37,636 bases of DNA. Source: Patescibacteria group bacterium. GTDB lineage: Bacteria; Patescibacteriota; Microgenomatia; Woykebacterales; 2-01-FULL-43-14. Shown here piece by piece: positions 16,777-24,759 of this stretch. Each line of letters opens with the position of its first letter. Within the stretch, counting starts at the first letter, position 1. The notes beneath the pieces were generated by a model. The model saw nothing but the letters and a program-made list of their open reading frames with translations. It did no database searches and was not told the DNA's origin. Where the stretch lies: assembly GCA_023485445.1 (NCBI GenBank), contig JAMCZT010000012.1, positions 1 to 37,636 of the forward strand, read 5' to 3'. The position numbers and the translations under genes are program-made.

Positions 16777-16782
16777 TATACT
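16777..16782 (+). promoter_or_regulatory. -10 box six bases from ATG (leaderless)
   Basis: TATACT ends six bases before the ATG at 16789; TTGCTT 17 bases upstream is a weak -35. The message would start at or next to the start codon, with no Shine-Dalgarno site. Confidence 0.55.
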
Positions 16783-16788
16783 TTAATC

Positions 16789-17691
16789 ATGGAATGGCTT
16801 GCCCACTTGCTAATTCCCCACGAAGGGAATAATCATCACGCCCATTTGATCCGCTACCCAAATTTAGCTATAGTGGCCGCTTTTTTGATTTTGGCCTCCT
16901 TTTCTGTCAGCCTTTTTTCCAAAGGGTCGCCCCAAGTTTTAGGGTTCGCGACTGATATTAAGGTCGAAGAGCTTATTTCCTTGACTAATAAAGAAAGGGA
17001 AAAGAACGGGTTGCCTTCCTTGAAAGAAAGTCCTGTTTTAGATGCAGCAGCGGCACAAAAAGCCCAGGATATGTTTAAGAAAGATTATTGGGCCCATATT
17101 GCCCCTGACGGCACGACTCCTTGGGTCTTTTTCAAAAATAACAGCTATGTTTACAGTTACGCCGGAGAAAACTTGGCTCGTGATTTTTACACTTCTTCTG
17201 CAGTGGTAGCCGCTTGGATGAAAAGTTCTAGCCACCGTGAAAATATCGTCAACTCTCGCTATGAGGAAATCGGTATGGCTGTGGTCGACGGGAAACTAGG
17301 CGGTGAAGACACTACTTTGGTCGTCCAGTTTTTCGGGACTCCATCAAAGGCGACATTACTGCCAATTATTTCCTCAGATCAAGGGGCTCAAGGCGTAGGT
17401 ATCGGCCAGCAGTTAGAGTCTAACGGGTCAAAACCTGTTTCCGTTCTTCCTTCTGCGACTACTGCTCCCACCGAGAACTCAATTTTTAGCGGGTTGGAAA
17501 ATTTGGGGCTGACCCAAAAGATATATTTAGGAGTCTTAATTTTGCTTTTCTTGGCTTTCGTGATCGATAGCGTTGTATTGTATCGACGGAGAATCGAGCG
17601 TAAAAACAGCCATTCTCTAATGCATGCGTCGTTAATTGCCATTCTTGTATTTTTGATAATCATTGGAGCGACGAAAGGGGTTATCATCTAA
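16789..17691 (+). CDS. CAP/SCP-domain membrane protein
   Basis: 300 aa. A first transmembrane helix at about 25-44 (LAIVAAFLILASFSVSLFS), then a CAP domain at about 58-187 with the family residues: LTNKEREKNGLPSL, YWAHIAPDG (His), AGENLA (Glu), SSSHRENI (His) and EIGMAV. A Ser/Thr linker and two C-terminal helices (about 245-265 and 280-299) follow. Bacterial CAP (YkwD-like) proteins are extracellular with unsettled activity. Three membrane segments around an external domain fit a surface role. Confidence 0.85.
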   Translation: MEWLAHLLIPHEGNNHHAHLIRYPNLAIVAAFLILASFSVSLFSKGSPQVLGFATDIKVEELISLTNKEREKNGLPSLKESPVLDAAAAQKAQDMFKKDYWAHIAPDGTTPWVFFKNNSYVYSYAGENLARDFYTSSAVVAAWMKSSSHRENIVNSRYEEIGMAVVDGKLGGEDTTLVVQFFGTPSKATLLPIISSDQGAQGVGIGQQLESNGSKPVSVLPSATTAPTENSIFSGLENLGLTQKIYLGVLILLFLAFVIDSVVLYRRRIERKNSHSLMHASLIAILVFLIIIGATKGVII

Positions 17692-17694
17692 GCT

Positions 17695-17952
17695 ATGGTT
17701 GGATATTTTTTGAAGCATGTTGCCCAATTTTTCCTCTTGATTATCGCGCTATCCGCGGCGCTCTTTGTGCTGAATTTTACTTCGGACTTGTTTTGGCGGA
17801 CGACGATGATTTTTGCTATTTCTGCCGGTTATTTAGGATACGGGACGGCCCATCATCAAGAAGAAAAGAACTTAAATTTTTCCACTCTTTTGGAGTACCT
17901 TTTTATCGCCCTCATTGCTTTAATAACGCTCTACGCAGTTTTTGTCCGTTAG
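17695..17952 (+). CDS. Small three-helix membrane protein
   Basis: 85 aa, starting three bases after the CAP gene stop, so the same operon. Hydrophobic segments lie at about 7-27, 33-50 and 63-83, with a charged HHQEEK loop between. No family recognised; perhaps a partner of the CAP protein. Confidence 0.6.
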   Translation: MVGYFLKHVAQFFLLIIALSAALFVLNFTSDLFWRTTMIFAISAGYLGYGTAHHQEEKNLNFSTLLEYLFIALIALITLYAVFVR

Positions 17953-17953
17953 T

Positions 17954-17982
17954 TTGCAACAAACCTTTTGATAAGTTACGAT
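17954..17982 (+). promoter_or_regulatory. Promoter abutting the DDAH-like gene (leaderless)
   Basis: TTGCAA (17954-17959), 17-base spacer, TACGAT (17977-17982), then six bases to the ATG at 17989. Confidence 0.5.
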
Positions 17983-17988
17983 AGAAAC

Positions 17989-18789
17989 ATGAAGAAAATT
18001 GTTCTTTGCCCTCCTGATTATTATGATATTGAATACGAAATAAACCCTTGGATGAGCCTTGGAAATAAGGTTGACAAGCTAAAAGTTCAAGGGCAGTATC
18101 AAGCTTTAAGACAGCTTTACCTTCGACTGGACGTACAAACATTAGAAATAAAACCAGACCCTGGCTTGCCGGATATGGTTTACACGATTAACACTGGTTG
18201 GGTAGCGAAAGGTATTTTCATCAAGGCAAATTTCCGCTACCCTCAGCGCAGGAGAGAAGCGGATTTAATGGGAGAGTTTCTCGAGGAAGAACTGAATTTA
18301 GAAACGAAAACATTACCCACAGGTGTTTATTTTGAAGGTGGGGGCGACCTATTGAAAGCGGGAGAAAAATACTTTTTAGGTTGGGGGAAGCGGTCAGTTT
18401 ATGAAGCAAAAAATTACTTGGAAGAGTTTCTTGAAAGCAAAATTATTGATATAAACCTTGAAAACCCTTATTTTTACCACCTTGATACCTGTTTTGCTCC
18501 CCTTTGCGAAGATACGGTGGTAATAAATGAAGGCGCCTTTAAACCAGAAGAGTTGAAAAAAATCCAGCAAAATTTTAAAAACATAATCGTAACCAATGAG
18601 CAAGACAATAAATTTTTAGCTTGTAACATCGTCGTATTTGAAAAAAATATCATCATCACCAAAGGAATTTCCCTTGGTCTGCGCCAAAGGATAGAAAGCT
18701 TTGGTTTTCAGGTCCACGAAGTCGGGATGAGCGAATACTTAAAAGGCGGCGGCAGCGTCAAGTGCGTTAGTTTGGGGATTGAAGATTGA
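17989..18789 (+). CDS. Amidinotransferase / DDAH-family hydrolase
   Basis: 266 aa from ATG at 17989; the track's TTG overlaps the promoter. Guanidino-group enzyme motifs are in place: PDMVYTIN (substrate-binding Asp), YFEGGGDLL (catalytic Glu/Asp region), YHLDTCFAPL (catalytic His) and GGGSVKCVSL with the nucleophile Cys near the C-terminus. The length fits dimethylarginine dimethylaminohydrolase or a related arginine-modifying enzyme rather than arginine deiminase (about 400 aa). The real substrate cannot be told from sequence. Confidence 0.82.
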   Translation: MKKIVLCPPDYYDIEYEINPWMSLGNKVDKLKVQGQYQALRQLYLRLDVQTLEIKPDPGLPDMVYTINTGWVAKGIFIKANFRYPQRRREADLMGEFLEEELNLETKTLPTGVYFEGGGDLLKAGEKYFLGWGKRSVYEAKNYLEEFLESKIIDINLENPYFYHLDTCFAPLCEDTVVINEGAFKPEELKKIQQNFKNIIVTNEQDNKFLACNIVVFEKNIIITKGISLGLRQRIESFGFQVHEVGMSEYLKGGGSVKCVSLGIED

Positions 18790-18800
18790 CTTCCAAACTT

Positions 18801-18824
18801 CCATTCGTTAGAATGGTTTATACT
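18801..18824 (+). promoter_or_regulatory. Inverted repeat and -10 box before gene at 18868
   Basis: CCATTC (18801-18806) and GAATGG (18811-18816), a perfect short palindrome, directly precede TATACT (18819-18824). A repressor bound here would cover the promoter. Confidence 0.4.
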
Positions 18825-18867
18825 AGAGGGTTGAGGCATTTTTCTAAAAATTAAAGGTTACGGAGAG

Positions 18868-19389
18868 ATGAAAATAAACATTGATAGCGACAATTTGCTC
18901 TTTGCAATCAAAGACTTGGAAAGGCGAATTTCGTTACCTGAAGAATGGGCCGTTATCAAAGGCCCTTTTATCCGGGTGACCTATGGGCCTTTTAGGAAGA
19001 TTTTAGTGGTAGCAACGAAAGGCCGACCAGAAAAGCTGAAAGTCCGGATAATAAAAGGGAAGGACCAGTTGTCAGAGGTGTCAAGCAGGAATGGGAAAGT
19101 GACACTAACGGTTTCAGAAATCCCTGAAGGAATTGATCCGGAGGCGGCCGTGATTTCAATCGACGCCGATGGTGAGGATGAGATGCTCGTTTCTGGAACT
19201 TGCCTCTACTGCGACGACCTGATCAGGCCAAGCCAAAAGTCTAGCTGTAGTCACCACTGCAAAGATTGCGGTTCTTTCTGTGCAGAGTGTTCCGGCAAGA
19301 AAAGACAAGCTATCCGAAGGTTTCTGAAAGAAAAAATAGGAAAGGAGAGTAAAAACTTTGAGCGAGCTGTTAAGGCAATTCAATGCTAA
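18868..19389 (+). CDS. Zinc-ribbon-like hypothetical protein
   Basis: 173 aa. The N-terminal 105 residues look beta-rich (IRVTYGPFRKILVVATKGR). The C-terminal part has clustered Cys and His: CLYCDD, CSHHCKDCGSFCAEC, which could hold one or two zinc ions, then a basic helix (KKRQAIRRFLKEK). No family recognised. It overlaps the next gene by 32 bases, which suggests coupled translation. Confidence 0.55.
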   Translation: MKINIDSDNLLFAIKDLERRISLPEEWAVIKGPFIRVTYGPFRKILVVATKGRPEKLKVRIIKGKDQLSEVSSRNGKVTLTVSEIPEGIDPEAAVISIDADGEDEMLVSGTCLYCDDLIRPSQKSSCSHHCKDCGSFCAECSGKKRQAIRRFLKEKIGKESKNFERAVKAIQC

Positions 19390-19684
19390 TTGGCCGGATT
19401 GGATCTTGGGAAGCATTAAAAGGTTAGTCTTTTTCCTCTTCCTTAGCTTCTTGTTTTCGGCGTTTGTGACGGCTATCGTTCTCGACTGGCTGTTGAGAAC
19501 CGTTTATAGCCTTTCCTTTGGTTGGCAACCGCTCCTGATGGTGTTGATTTCTGGTGAGGCGACTAGCCTTATCTTTTTAGGGGTAATTTTCTTTCTATTT
19601 TGTCTTGCCTTGGTTCAAAGGGACACTACGATAATGATTCCAGGCGATGTTGCTCCCGAATCTTTAAGCGACTTAGGGATTTAG
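19358..19684 (+). CDS. Small membrane protein, unknown
   Basis: 108 aa from TTG at 19358, with AAAGGAG at 19341-19347. Two long hydrophobic segments lie at about 22-44 (RLVFFLFLSFLFSAFVTAIV) and 59-86, with a short polar tail. Co-transcribed with the zinc-ribbon-like gene. A strong terminator follows. Confidence 0.55.
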   Translation: MSELLRQFNANWPDWILGSIKRLVFFLFLSFLFSAFVTAIVLDWLLRTVYSLSFGWQPLLMVLISGEATSLIFLGVIFFLFCLALVQRDTTIMIPGDVAPESLSDLGI

Positions 19685-19709
19685 GACGATTGGCAGGTTC
19701 TTATCAAGA

Positions 19710-19742
19710 GGCACTGTAAGGTTTATAGTGCCTTTTTCTTTT
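19710..19742 (+). terminator. Rho-independent terminator
   Basis: GGCACT (19710-19715) pairs with AGTGCC (19727-19732), then TTTTTCTTTT. Confidence 0.85.
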
Positions 19743-19754
19743 CTCCGTCGGTAC

Positions 19755-19783
19755 TTGTCCCATTTTGTTTTTTATGATACAAT
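19755..19783 (+). promoter_or_regulatory. Promoter of rplS-rnhB-yraN
   Basis: TTGTCC (19755-19760), 17-base spacer, TACAAT (19778-19783). Confidence 0.65.
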
Positions 19784-19818
19784 TTAGCAACCTATTTTGA
19801 TTTTTATTTGGAGGACGT

Positions 19819-20151
19819 ATGACAGAGGCCAAAACTGAAGTTACCGAAGAGAAAAAAGTTGAATCGAAAAAAGCTGAATTTGAATTTAAACCTGGAGATA
19901 TTATCCGCGTTTCCGCCAAAGTTAAAGAAGCGGGTAAGGAAAGAATCCAACAGTTCGAAGGTACCGTTCTTGCCATTCGCGGGCGCGGAGAAAATAAGAG
20001 CTTTACAGTTCGCCGGATTGCGACTGGCGGAATCGGGGTAGAAAGAATCTGGCCCATCCATTCACCTTCCGTCACCGAAATTAAAATAATTAAAAAAGGT
20101 AACGTGAACCGAGCGAAACTTTATTACCTCCGCCATAAAAAAGGTAAATAA
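19819..20151 (+). CDS. rplS: Ribosomal protein L19
   Basis: 110 aa. A charged N-terminal extension of about 22 residues (Glu/Lys-rich) precedes the L19 core: FKPGDIIRVSAKVKE, QQFEGTVLAIRGRGENKSFTVRR, GIGVERIWPIHSPSV and RAKLYYLRHKKGK. L19 sits at the interface of the 30S and 50S subunits. ATG follows TTTGGAGGA. First of the conserved rplS-rnhB-yraN group. Confidence 0.95.
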   Translation: MTEAKTEVTEEKKVESKKAEFEFKPGDIIRVSAKVKEAGKERIQQFEGTVLAIRGRGENKSFTVRRIATGGIGVERIWPIHSPSVTEIKIIKKGNVNRAKLYYLRHKKGK

Positions 20152-20192
20152 ATATCCAATTTTTAAAAAGTTTAAATTTTGAAAACTAAGAG

Positions 20193-20810
20193 ATGGTTGT
20201 TTTTCCCACTTTAGAACAAGAAGGGGCTCTTTGGTCAGAAGGTTACCAGTTCATCGCTGGCCTAGACGAAGTTGGCCGTGGGGCATGGGCGGGGCCGGTC
20301 GTTACGGCGGCGGTAATTTTTCCGAAAGATGTGAAAATTCCTCAAGGGTTAAAAGACTCTAAACAGCTTACTCCTCAAAAACGGATCGAATTTGCCAAAT
20401 TAATTAAAGAAATCGCCGTTGATTTTGCAATCGGTTTGACGGAAATCGAACAGATAAATCGGTTGGGGATCGGTAAGGCGACCCAACTGGCCTTTAGGTC
20501 CGCTCTAAATAACCTAAAGACAAAACCTGATTTTCACGTGATCGACGCTTTTTATATTGAGGAGTTAAACCGGAAATTTCAACGGCCGATCAAAAACGGG
20601 GACGAACTTTGCGCTACGATCGCTGCGGCTTCCGTTATCGCCAAAGTTTTCCGGGATGGCTTGATGATTAAACTTCATCAAAAGTATCCCCAGTACGGGT
20701 TTGACGTTCATAAAGGCTATGGGACGAAGAAACATCAAGAAGCGATCCGCAAATATGGCTTTTGTGAGATCCATCGAAAATCGTTTGACTTGGATTATTT
20801 ACTTAGTTAA
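20193..20810 (+). CDS. rnhB: Ribonuclease HII
   Basis: 205 aa, normal length. The catalytic motif IAGLDEVGRGAWAGPVV gives the DE pair and the GRG substrate-sensing motif; later acidic residues are in VIDAFY and the AAASVIAKVFRDGLM segment. It removes RNA primers and single ribonucleotides from DNA, which matters here because PolA has no 5' nuclease. No evident Shine-Dalgarno site. Confidence 0.95.
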   Translation: MVVFPTLEQEGALWSEGYQFIAGLDEVGRGAWAGPVVTAAVIFPKDVKIPQGLKDSKQLTPQKRIEFAKLIKEIAVDFAIGLTEIEQINRLGIGKATQLAFRSALNNLKTKPDFHVIDAFYIEELNRKFQRPIKNGDELCATIAAASVIAKVFRDGLMIKLHQKYPQYGFDVHKGYGTKKHQEAIRKYGFCEIHRKSFDLDYLLS

Positions 20811-20841
20811 ATAAAGATTTTCAAATTTAAAATCTAACTTT

Positions 20842-21207
20842 ATGTCTACCGGTAGGAAAAACTTAGGAAAACTTGGGGAAGATTTGGCTTGTGGCTACTT
20901 GAAGAAGCGGGGTTATCGAATCTTGGCTAGGAATTTCTTTAGCCGTCGGGGAGAAATAGACATTGTTGCCCAAGAGGCGGATTGCTTGGCTTTTGTCGAG
21001 GTGAAGACCCGTTTTTCAGACAGTTATGGTTTGCCAGAAGAGGCGGTTACTCCTAAAAAAATAGAGTCAATCCTCCGAACTGGAGAATTTTACCAATTCC
21101 TCAACCCAGAGTCTCCAGAATCTTTAAGGATCGACGTCGTGGCAGTGGAATTTGATAATGATGGAAGGCTAAAAAGAATGGAATTACTAAAAAACGTAAC
21201 CGGATGA
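20842..21207 (+). CDS. yraN: UPF0102 / YraN family nuclease-like protein
   Basis: 121 aa. Restriction-endonuclease-like core: GKLGEDLACGYLKKRGYRIL, SRRGEIDIVAQ and FVEVKTR, which supply the D...ExK residues of the fold. The rnhB-yraN order is widespread. The biochemical role is not settled. Confidence 0.92.
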   Translation: MSTGRKNLGKLGEDLACGYLKKRGYRILARNFFSRRGEIDIVAQEADCLAFVEVKTRFSDSYGLPEEAVTPKKIESILRTGEFYQFLNPESPESLRIDVVAVEFDNDGRLKRMELLKNVTG

Positions 21208-21213
21208 AAAATA

Positions 21214-22773
21214 TTAATTGTGCCAGCAGAAGAAAAAGTACCTCGGTTTTAAAGGTTTATTTTTTGGACTTTTTTTAAATAAAAAGTACAATATCAAGCC
21301 TCCGGCGACAATTATTCCAAGACCTACTTCTACCGTTAGCGGATTTTCCACAGCGAAACCAAAAAGGCTCGCTCCTTTTGAGACTTTCCACAGGACTCCG
21401 GATTCTGGTTTAGCTTTTAATGTATTGTCCTTAACGTTTAAAACCCCAAAATCGGCCACATACATTTCCCCGTTTGGGCTAAACTTGACGTCAGTGGGCC
21501 GCTCTATTCCTGACTTGCCAATGGTAGAGGCTGGTCCACTTTTATTGTTGGCTTTTTTATTGGTAATAAAATCAGAGATTTTTCTTCCCTTTAAGTCAAG
21601 TCTGACCACCGAAAACCCAGAATTTTTATCTGAACCATCGGTTAATCCTTTAACGCTTCCTGAAAGGGCAACAAAAATCTGGTCTTTAAAGCCGAATTTT
21701 TCGGGGGAAAAGGCAAACCCGGCGACTCTTGAATAAGGCTTGAATTGAGCCAAAGGTGAAGGAGGCATCTCTTTGCCTGGATGGTCCTGCAAGACAAATT
21801 GGGGTTGAAATGTTCCGGCAAGTTTAAACTTAGAAAGGCTGATAGGCTGTCCCGCCGAATAGTCCGGCCAACCGTACCATTTCCCATCCAAAGCGTAAAA
21901 ATTATCTCCGCTGCTTTTAATCAACCTCCTTCCGCGAAGGTCAAACCCCTGTTCAGTAAAATATATCTTCCCTTTAGAATCAGTCCCGATCCCGACTGGG
22001 TTTCGCAGGCCCCACGCGATTACTTCGATTTCCTTTGGATTCGTTGGGTCAATACGCATAATCGAGCCGTTGCAGGGTTTACTGCCCTTCACTTGCTGGC
22101 CTTCATTTGTCGTTGACCCGAATGGGACGAAGGCGCCAGTTGTGTTTTGGTTTGAAGCAAAGTCAACCCCATTTAAGGATAAGCTCTGGCAAGGTACATC
22201 GGCTAAATCGGCGTTTTCCCTCAACCATCCCGTGACTAAGTTGTCTTCTCCAACGATTCCGGCGTTAGTAACAGTTCCTTGAGTGATGTAAAGTTTTTTG
22301 TCGGTTCCGATCAAGATTTGGTTGTTGGAAAAATCCCCGTCACTTGGCAATCCCTTGATAATGTCTTGGATAGTTCCGTCAGAGGCAACTGAGGAGACCT
22401 TTCCGCGGTGTGAAACGTACAATTTTCCTTTAAAAAAGGCTAAGCCGTTTATGGGTGCATCAAACCCGGTCAAGGTGGAAATGGCTTTTCCTTCAGGACT
22501 GATTTTTAAGACTTTGGCTCCACCGGCTTCAGCAAAGCCGGACTCGGCTAAGAAAATATTGCCCGAATCATCAAAAGCCAGCGCGGAAGGTCCGTTTAAT
22601 TTGTCAAGAATTGGTTTGATCGAGTAACCAGAGGCGACAGAGATGTTATCTGTGCTTACTTTAGAAACAGCGAAAGCGGGAGAAAAGAAGTTTAACGTGA
22701 AAAGCGCAAAGACTAGAAGGAATAATAAAAATCTAAAGCTTTTGACTTTTGACTTTTGACTTGTTATTTTCAT
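21214..22773 (-). CDS. Secreted beta-propeller (PQQ-GDH/NHL-like) protein
   Basis: 519 aa. Signal peptide (FRFLLFLLVFALFTLNFFSPAFA), then blades typical of soluble glucose/sorbosone dehydrogenase-like or NHL propellers (GPSALAFDDSGNIFLAESG, WGLRNPVGIGTDSKGKIYFT, RPTDVKFSPNGEMYVADFG), then a C-terminal membrane helix (about 480-502) and a basic tail. It is exported and membrane-held at the C-terminus. Whether it binds PQQ is unknown. Its ATG overlaps the previous stop as TAATG, so it is coupled to the TIG-like gene. Three copies of the heptamer AAGTCAA lie just after the start. Confidence 0.75.
   Translation of the reverse strand: MKITSQKSKVKSFRFLLFLLVFALFTLNFFSPAFAVSKVSTDNISVASGYSIKPILDKLNGPSALAFDDSGNIFLAESGFAEAGGAKVLKISPEGKAISTLTGFDAPINGLAFFKGKLYVSHRGKVSSVASDGTIQDIIKGLPSDGDFSNNQILIGTDKKLYITQGTVTNAGIVGEDNLVTGWLRENADLADVPCQSLSLNGVDFASNQNTTGAFVPFGSTTNEGQQVKGSKPCNGSIMRIDPTNPKEIEVIAWGLRNPVGIGTDSKGKIYFTEQGFDLRGRRLIKSSGDNFYALDGKWYGWPDYSAGQPISLSKFKLAGTFQPQFVLQDHPGKEMPPSPLAQFKPYSRVAGFAFSPEKFGFKDQIFVALSGSVKGLTDGSDKNSGFSVVRLDLKGRKISDFITNKKANNKSGPASTIGKSGIERPTDVKFSPNGEMYVADFGVLNVKDNTLKAKPESGVLWKVSKGASLFGFAVENPLTVEVGLGIIVAGGLILYFLFKKSPKNKPLKPRYFFFCWHN
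22739..22762 (-). repeat. Heptanucleotide tandem repeat near start codon
   Basis: About three units of TTTTGAC (plus strand) encode residues 5-12 of the propeller protein. Because seven is not a multiple of three, loss or gain of a unit would shift the frame. Confidence 0.5.
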
Positions 22774-24509
22774 TAGCCACCTTCTCCTATCGAGAATGGA
22801 AATGTCCCCGTGGCTTTGCTTTTGTCTCCAGAGACATTGACGGTATGCTCTCCACCCTTAAGTCCGGATGGGACGGAAAAAGTAACGTTGTCAAAGTTAC
22901 CTTTTCCATCAGTTTGGGCCTCGCTGACATTTACTTCATCAAATTTGACGATGATGTGTTCATTCGGCGCAAATGAATTTCCCTTAATGGTTACGACTGA
23001 TTCAGGAGCGCCAAAAAACGTACTGGGAGTTACAGAAGGTCGCAACGCTTGTAGTTCTAAGTTTTGAATCGCTGAGGTTCCGCTTAGGGAACCAACGGCC
23101 TTGATCTGAGCTTGCCCGCCTAGGCCGTAAGGGACTTGAATCTTAGCAGAATTTTTAAAGCTGCCTTTTGAATCAGAGAAAGCACTTCCGACAAGTTGGT
23201 TATTAAAATATATTTGGATTGGTTCATTAGGCGGAAATCCGCTGCCCGAAAAAGCAATCGAGTTTCCGGGGAGAGGAGCAAAATTGCTCGGGACAATGTT
23301 GGCCGTGAAGGCGCCGACGTTGAAAACAGCTTGTTGAGGTTTATTGCTTTCCCGTCCGACAAAGTTAAAAACGTTTTCTCCTGCTCTTATACCAAAGGGA
23401 AGAGTAAATTCTCCCTTGTTTTTAAAATCTCCTTGGTCATCGGTCATGAAAACGTTAACCAACTTTCCTTTCCCCTGCCCCCCACCTCCAAAATAAACAT
23501 CAACCCTCTCCTTAGGAACAAAACCATTTCCGCTAAATCTTAAGATTGTATTACCCGGAAGTCCAAAATAACTACTTAAGGTAATCGAAACATTAAAATC
23601 TTGAAACGTAAGACTGATCGTGACGGGTTTTTTGCTTTTTTCTCCAATCAAGGTGAAGGAACTCTTCATTCCGGTTATTGTATCCTTAGGGATCTTGAAT
23701 TCTCCAAGATTCTTGAAGGTTCCGTTTTTATCAGCCTTTAAGTTAGCAACGGATTTAGAATTATTGGGGTCACCTAGAAAAACCCCGATTTTTTCTCCTG
23801 GGATAAAGCCGTTCCCAGAAAAGGTAATTTTGGTACCTACTTTAGGGGCGTAATTGCTGGGGCTGGCATTCGGATAAAAGCCCTGAAGGTAGATCGAAGA
23901 ATTGGCCGAACTTTGGCTGCAGTCTCCGATGGCCGTAATGCGGCTGACTTTTTCGCCTTTAACATCAGGCGGAATTGGTAGTTTTTGACTATTTAGGCTA
24001 CCTTTTTTATCGGTTTTGATGCTTCCGGCTGGGACGCCCGAAGAACTAGCTTCTTTGTCAAAAACAATCTTGACTTTTTCTTCTGATAAAAATCCTCTTC
24101 CGGAGATTTCAATGTCTTTTCCTGGTTTTGGGTCGCTGGCTTTGACAGTGATCGAAACGGGAATCGGCTGGACAAAGAAAGACTTTTCGGCCTTTGTCTT
24201 GCTGGAACTCCCGATTGCAGAGATAGAATGCCTTTGGTTTGGGGTGCTGCAGGGAACTTCGAAGGAAGTTTCTTTTAGGTCTCCATTCCCTTCTGATTTG
24301 GCTGATTTTATTTTTTTCTGATCAAAGAAAACGTCAACGTTTTCCCCGCCTTTAAAACCATTTCCTGAGATGTTGACTTTGGAATTAACTTTTCCGAATG
24401 AGGGTTGGGAATTGAGACTGCCTGCGGCGAATAAGTCGTTTACCGGAAGAAAAATAAGGGTAAAAAACAAGGTTTTTAGTATCAATATTTTAAATACTCT
24501 AGCTAACAT
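22773..24509 (-). CDS. Surface protein with six TIG/IPT-like repeats
   Basis: About 578 aa from ATG at 24509; the track start at 24533 lies before AAAGGA, which fits the inner ATG better. A signal peptide (LARVFKILILKTLFFTLIFLPV) is followed by six repeats of about 85-95 residues with the same pattern: PSxFxxxPGxxIxFSGNGFxPxExVxVYF, then DxKGxFKN, then IPxGxxxGxxxF. This is the look of TIG/IPT Ig-like domains. There is no catalytic part and no membrane anchor, so it is probably secreted or bound by the next gene product. The repeats have diverged in sequence. Confidence 0.75.
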   Translation of the reverse strand: MLARVFKILILKTLFFTLIFLPVNDLFAAGSLNSQPSFGKVNSKVNISGNGFKGGENVDVFFDQKKIKSAKSEGNGDLKETSFEVPCSTPNQRHSISAIGSSSKTKAEKSFFVQPIPVSITVKASDPKPGKDIEISGRGFLSEEKVKIVFDKEASSSGVPAGSIKTDKKGSLNSQKLPIPPDVKGEKVSRITAIGDCSQSSANSSIYLQGFYPNASPSNYAPKVGTKITFSGNGFIPGEKIGVFLGDPNNSKSVANLKADKNGTFKNLGEFKIPKDTITGMKSSFTLIGEKSKKPVTISLTFQDFNVSITLSSYFGLPGNTILRFSGNGFVPKERVDVYFGGGGQGKGKLVNVFMTDDQGDFKNKGEFTLPFGIRAGENVFNFVGRESNKPQQAVFNVGAFTANIVPSNFAPLPGNSIAFSGSGFPPNEPIQIYFNNQLVGSAFSDSKGSFKNSAKIQVPYGLGGQAQIKAVGSLSGTSAIQNLELQALRPSVTPSTFFGAPESVVTIKGNSFAPNEHIIVKFDEVNVSEAQTDGKGNFDNVTFSVPSGLKGGEHTVNVSGDKSKATGTFPFSIGEGG

Positions 24510-24539
24510 GATTATTCCTTTCACTGCCCTCATGTTAGC
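24502..24539 (-). promoter_or_regulatory. Inverted repeat trapping the start codon
   Basis: GCTAACATG and CATGTTAGC, nine bases each, perfect, 20 bases apart. In the minus-strand message both AUGs fall in the helix and the AAAGGA ribosome site in the loop, so folding would block initiation at the ATG at 24509. Confidence 0.5.
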
Positions 24540-24656
24540 GACAAGTTAACTTTTCCTGAAAAAAACATAGCTCAATCCTGGCTTCGAATCAAGTTTCAAG
24601 CGAAAGATGTTAGGATCTTGGAAATGAGGAATCCAAAGCAAAGCCTCCTTAGTTTG

Positions 24657-24685
24657 TTGACCTCTAAGGTTTCTTTTGGTAAAAT
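24657..24685 (+). promoter_or_regulatory. Promoter of GH8 gene
   Basis: TTGACC (24657-24662), 17-base spacer, TAAAAT (24680-24685). Confidence 0.7.
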
Positions 24686-24752
24686 CCCCCCAATTTGACC
24701 TAAAAATGAGTCAAATAAGAAAAGTTTACCGTAACAGGTAGACTTAAGGGGG
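24686..24752 (+). promoter_or_regulatory. Structured leader of GH8 gene, possible SD switch
   Basis: Hairpins ATTTGAC/GTCAAAT (24693-24699, 24710-24716) and AAGTTTACC/GGTAGACTT (24722-24730, 24737-24745) are flanked by CCCCCC (24686-24691) and the Shine-Dalgarno GGGGG (24748-24752), forming a three-way junction. If transcription starts near 24692 the C run would not be included, so only the two hairpins are secure. Confidence 0.4.
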
Positions 24753-24759
24753 TATTAGT

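Noticed and set aside
21218-24321. Plus-strand ORFs across the propeller and TIG genes
   Set aside because: Shadows of the minus-strand genes, which have signal peptides and repeats.
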